Assembly (NCBI GenBank): GCA_013365365.1
Contig: JABVXU010001061.1
Span: 1 to 10,979 of the forward strand
Origin: Cruorifilaria tuberocauda
Lineage: Eukaryota; Nematoda; Chromadorea; Rhabditida; Onchocercidae
DNA length: 10,979 bases
Direction of reading: 5' to 3'
Below, piece after piece: positions 8,184 through 10,979 of this stretch (the first letter of the stretch is position 1; each line of letters starts with the position of its first letter). The translations under genes and the position numbers were made by a program. Below the pieces are notes generated by a model. The model worked only from the letters and a program-made list of their open reading frames with translations. It made no database searches and had not been told where the DNA came from.

Positions 8184-8214
8184 GATAGTGGCACAGTTTT
8201 TCTGTGCTACTATT
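8184..8214 (+). other. Stem-loop, 13 bp with T5 loop
   Basis: 8184-8196 pairs with 8202-8214 over 13 positions (two are G-U on the plus strand) around a five-T loop. After a 2x2 internal loop another 3 bp form (8179-8181 / 8217-8219). It lies about 400 bases upstream of the GALNT start. No known RNA family recognised. Confidence 0.5.
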
Positions 8215-9095
8215 CAATTCAAGCATTTATCTCATTATGAAAATTTATAAATTTATTTTCGATATGATTTGGTAATTTGAAGCATTTTACTAAATTTTTT
8301 CTAATTTTTCAATACTAAGTTGAATCGATTAAATTGAATGAAGGTAGAAGGAAAAGAGACGTGAAGTGATAAAGAAAGATAGTGTAAAGTGAAAGTGATA
8401 AGATCGATCTCTACCGGATGATTTATTTCTTCAAAGAACGTTTAATCCGTAAGTTGTTGGTATATTTAGTCCTCGTATGATTTCTTTCCTTTTCCATATT
8501 TTTCCTTTCTCAGCAATATATCTCTTATCATCCAATGAGGAAACACGCAAAACTACGTGAGTGCTTTGTTGCTTTATATCAGTAGGAAATTGATGGAACT
8601 CTTCCTGGAAGTGATATCTCCGCGAAATGTTTCGTTGCTATTCTTTCCCTTACACCTTTGGATCAACTTCCTTCTGCTAGAAATGATAATTGAAACATTG
8701 AAATCAAAACAATTTAAGTTAACTTTACTTGTAATTTTCAATATTTACACTATCACGATTCAGTACTGAAAAAGACTTATTATGTTATTAATATCTGGCT
8801 AATATTAATAAACTATTAAAAATAGCATTAGTACAATCGATTTAAATAATTGATTTAATTTACGTGAACATTTTTACCGTTTTTCAGATTCTTATGAATC
8901 AAACGTTATAATTTGAAATTCATTTTTCCGACGGTTTATTTGGTCATTTTTCATTCTACAAACTTCCTCTTTTCCTATAAATTATTTCATTTCAATAATA
9001 TCAACAATTAACATTCCGATCATTTTATAAAAGTTCATAAATTACTGCGTATCATTTAATGAAAATAAACATTCCATCTCTCGAATTCCGCCATT

Positions 9096-9121
9096 CACGT
9101 GACTTCAATATTCACCACGTG
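9096..9121. promoter_or_regulatory. Paired CACGTG E-boxes
   Basis: CACGTG at 9096-9101 and again at 9116-9121, 20 bases apart. The first is embedded in TCACGTGA, close to the binding core reported for HLH-30/TFEB-type bHLH factors. It is about 1.3 kb upstream of the GALNT start. Occupancy is unknown. Confidence 0.3.
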
Positions 9122-9941
9122 CGTGAACGCTTCCCGATAAATTCTTACACGAATGAATTTTACATTTCAAAGAAACAAGTACTAAAATTAGATAAAATTC
9201 TTTTTTCTTTTGGAAACATTTCAATCTTCTGATTCATACGTTTAAACTGAACAAGGCTTTTGAAGGAAAAGTAAGATTGAATAAAAATGGATTAGTTGAA
9301 AAAGTTGTAAAAATAAGAAAAGGTTGAAGCATTTTTGACTTTATTTAATTTCTCTCTCAGGTTTTATTTAAAAGTATGTTATTCGTTGTTATTTATTTTC
9401 AGCAGACTTTTATTTTTCAATCATTATTTATTTTTCGCTCATAAAATTTCCAATTTTTCTTGTAAATTTTTGGTTGTTTCGAATATACAAGTTATGTTTA
9501 TCACTAATTATTTCAATTTCTTCAATAGTTGATCTGACTGTTAATTTGTTAATTAGTTTGATCGATTGATTCTTTGCTTTCAATACTGTCAATTATTTTG
9601 TTAGCTTACTAATATACGAATTGAAAAATATAACTTTCATTCAGGATTTGGTTCGTTTCTATCATTTCCTAGATCAGGTTGATATTTCGCAAGAAATATT
9701 CTGTCAATATAAGACCATTGCTACCTGAAAAAAATAAAAGTGTCAGAATATCATCAAAATCCAATTTAGTGATAAGATTTATGAGTAATAAAGTGATTGA
9801 TGATGGAAGATCCACTGTAATTATTGGTTTCTTATATTTTTGTACAATAATTTACATTTAAATTAAATTAAAATCAATGCTTTAGGATAAATTGTATCAA
9901 TTTTTTTAACTGAAATATTACAGAGAAGTCGTAACTATGAT

Positions 9942-9971
9942 TACTTTTTTGTGAACGTACTTTTTTGTGAA
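9942..9971 (+). repeat. Tandem direct repeat, 14-base unit
   Basis: TACTTTTTTGTGAA occurs at 9942-9955 and 9958-9971, separated by two bases. A near copy of the unit is in GALNT intron 7 at 4117. Confidence 0.7.
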
Positions 9972-10061
9972 TTTCAAGTAAAATGAACAATTTTTGTTCG
10001 TCTGTTTGTCAAACGAATGAATAGGTGAAGATATATTTATAATTAATACTTATAATCCTGA

Positions 10062-10307
10062 CTTATTTGCTCTCTTCAATCAGTACATGAAACCGGAGAT
10101 TGCAGTAGAAGAAAACGGAAATGTTTCCATTGCAGGGATCCACACAATAGTGCATTATGTCCTATGAAATACAGGGATAGCATACAGAATGCAGCGATAC
10201 TGTCCGTGGTTATCAGGAACGAATCCGGAAAGGATTTGTAAAAAGACAAACTGTCTGATTTTGCTAATCTTGTGGAAAAAACTGTGCAAATTTTGCTCAA
10301 TGGATAA
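10062..10307 (+). pseudogene. Decayed fragment resembling a BEL/Pao-type retrotransposon gag zinc knuckle
   Basis: In one plus-strand frame, open from 10062 to 10238, a basic stretch (SRRKRK) leads into CFHCRDPHNSALCPMKYRD at 10122-10178. The spacing C-x2-C-x3-H-x4-C, followed by Pro, resembles the first zinc knuckle of BEL/Pao gag proteins. The frame then hits TAA at 10239-10241, continues open and stops at 10305. No second knuckle, protease or reverse transcriptase follows within the window, so this is at most a broken remnant. The assignment rests on this motif alone. The long minus-strand frame over the same bases is its shadow. Confidence 0.4.
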
Positions 10308-10596
10308 AAATAAATTCGAGTCATTGATGTTCAATTATATAAATTTTCATTAATGTCTTTAAGAAAACTGAATAATTATATTCAAATAGAATACTTGAAT
10401 AAATCATGCTTGTACTAAATTAGTTTCATTATTTATACTATCATAATTATGTAATAAAAGAGACATGAAAAGAGTAAGCTAACTGGCGAAATTACAATTT
10501 GATTGAATGATTATAACAAATCTAACAAAAAGGCAAATCATTTGTCAGTAATGATAGAATAGCTTATTAAGCATAAAAGTTACTCTCTTTAGTTAC

Positions 10597-10617
10597 TTAA
10601 GTTAAAATTTAACTTAA
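10597..10617. repeat. Palindrome, 10-bp arms with 1-base centre
   Basis: TTAAGTTAAA at 10597-10606, one A, then its exact complement TTTAACTTAA at 10608-10617. The centre is too short for a normal RNA loop. It is made only of AT-rich steps, so chance is plausible. Confidence 0.6.
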
Positions 10618-10621
10618 ATTG

Positions 10622-10662
10622 TCAATACTATTAGTAATATTTGGCATTATCAATACTATTAG
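10622..10662 (+). repeat. 13-base direct repeat
   Basis: TCAATACTATTAG occurs at 10622-10634 and 10650-10662, 28 bases apart start to start. Confidence 0.8.
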
Positions 10663-10934
10663 CATTCAATGCAATCAATGACTTAACAAATATATTAACT
10701 GAAGATGAAAGTTGAAAATTAAACTCTGAGAACAAAAATACCTGAAGATATCCGATTTGACAATTCAAAAATGATTTAAATAATGTTTACTTCTCTGTCG
10801 ATTGATAAAATCACTAGAGATGAATTTAAAAAGAAAGAAGGAAGAGTCGTTTCCCATTTCGTTCATGCAGAAAGATGGCATCACCGTATATGTAACATGT
10901 GTAGATCAATAGGAAATTAGTAGAGACATTACTC

Positions 10935-10944
10935 ATGACGTCAT
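10935..10944. promoter_or_regulatory. CRE-like bZIP site
   Basis: ATGACGTCAT is a 10-base palindrome containing the full cAMP-response element TGACGTCA bound by CREB/ATF bZIP factors. It lies 36 bases from the right edge, in a less AT-rich stretch. Its target gene, if any, is not visible. Confidence 0.3.
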
Positions 10945-10979
10945 CGTCTGTATACGTGCATTGGTCAAAGTAATACAGC

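Larger units (their letters stand above)
7807..10061. other. Non-coding flank upstream of GALNT; no gene recognised
   Basis: About 2.25 kb, mostly very AT-rich. It contains a hairpin (8184-8214), a less AT-rich block at about 8395-8690 with competing short plus-strand frames, two CACGTG boxes (9096-9121) and a small tandem repeat (9942-9971). Short plus-strand frames at 9335-9532 and 9679-9861 look like chance openings in AT-rich DNA. Confidence 0.6.
10308..10979. other. AT-rich DNA to the right edge, no gene recognised
   Basis: No convincing coding frame. It holds a 21-base near-perfect palindrome (10597-10617), a 13-base direct repeat (10622-10634 and 10650-10662) and a CRE-like palindrome (10935-10944). 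The last 120 bases are noticeably less AT-rich, so a gene may begin beyond the edge. Confidence 0.55.

Noticed and set aside
9335..9532. 65-codon Phe-rich plus-strand frame, apparently membrane-like
   Set aside because: The hydrophobic composition follows from T-rich DNA; no ATG context, splice context or family similarity.
9679..9861. 60-codon plus-strand frame
   Set aside because: No recognised motif, isolated in AT-rich DNA and of a length expected by chance.
10076..10324. 82-codon minus-strand frame
   Set aside because: It is antisense to the zinc-knuckle-like frame, which has an actual motif; no motif on this strand.

Overview
The window looks like nuclear DNA of a nematode, probably a parasitic clade III (filarial-type) species. 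The reasons are very AT-rich intergenic DNA, genes split by introns of about 110 to 800 bases with GT..AG borders, a glycosyltransferase that most resembles nematode GLY-5 as far as I can judge from memory, and 3' splice-site motifs 1-2 bases ahead of both start codons, as expected for spliced-leader trans-splicing. There are no bacterial operons, tRNAs, rRNAs or CRISPR arrays. Species is not determinable from the window alone.

Layout: (1) 19-883, minus strand: the first three coding exons of DENR (density-regulated protein, a translation re-initiation and ribosome-recycling factor). The gene runs off the left edge, so about the last third of the protein is missing. (2) 884-2455: intergenic DNA with an (AT)n microsatellite and one unconvincing plus-strand frame. 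(3) 2456-7802, minus strand: a complete gene in 11 coding exons (1707 coding bases, 568 aa) for a polypeptide N-acetylgalactosaminyltransferase (GALNT / ppGalNAc-T). It has a type II membrane anchor, a GT-A catalytic domain with Asp-x-His and the WGGEN motif, and a C-terminal ricin-type lectin domain. All splice phases join correctly. (4) 7803-10979: about 3.2 kb with no recognised host gene. It holds the 5' flank of the GALNT gene, some hairpins and possible transcription-factor sites, and a decayed fragment that looks like the zinc-knuckle part of a BEL/Pao-type retrotransposon gag.

The two genes share a strand, with GALNT upstream of DENR, but they act in unrelated processes: mucin-type O-glycosylation in the Golgi and translation in the cytosol. 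The most interesting unexplained structures are a 72-base pre-miRNA-like hairpin in DENR intron 2, whose base pairing is better for a plus-strand (antisense) transcript, and a perfect 13-bp inverted repeat that loops out the 5' splice site of GALNT intron 2.
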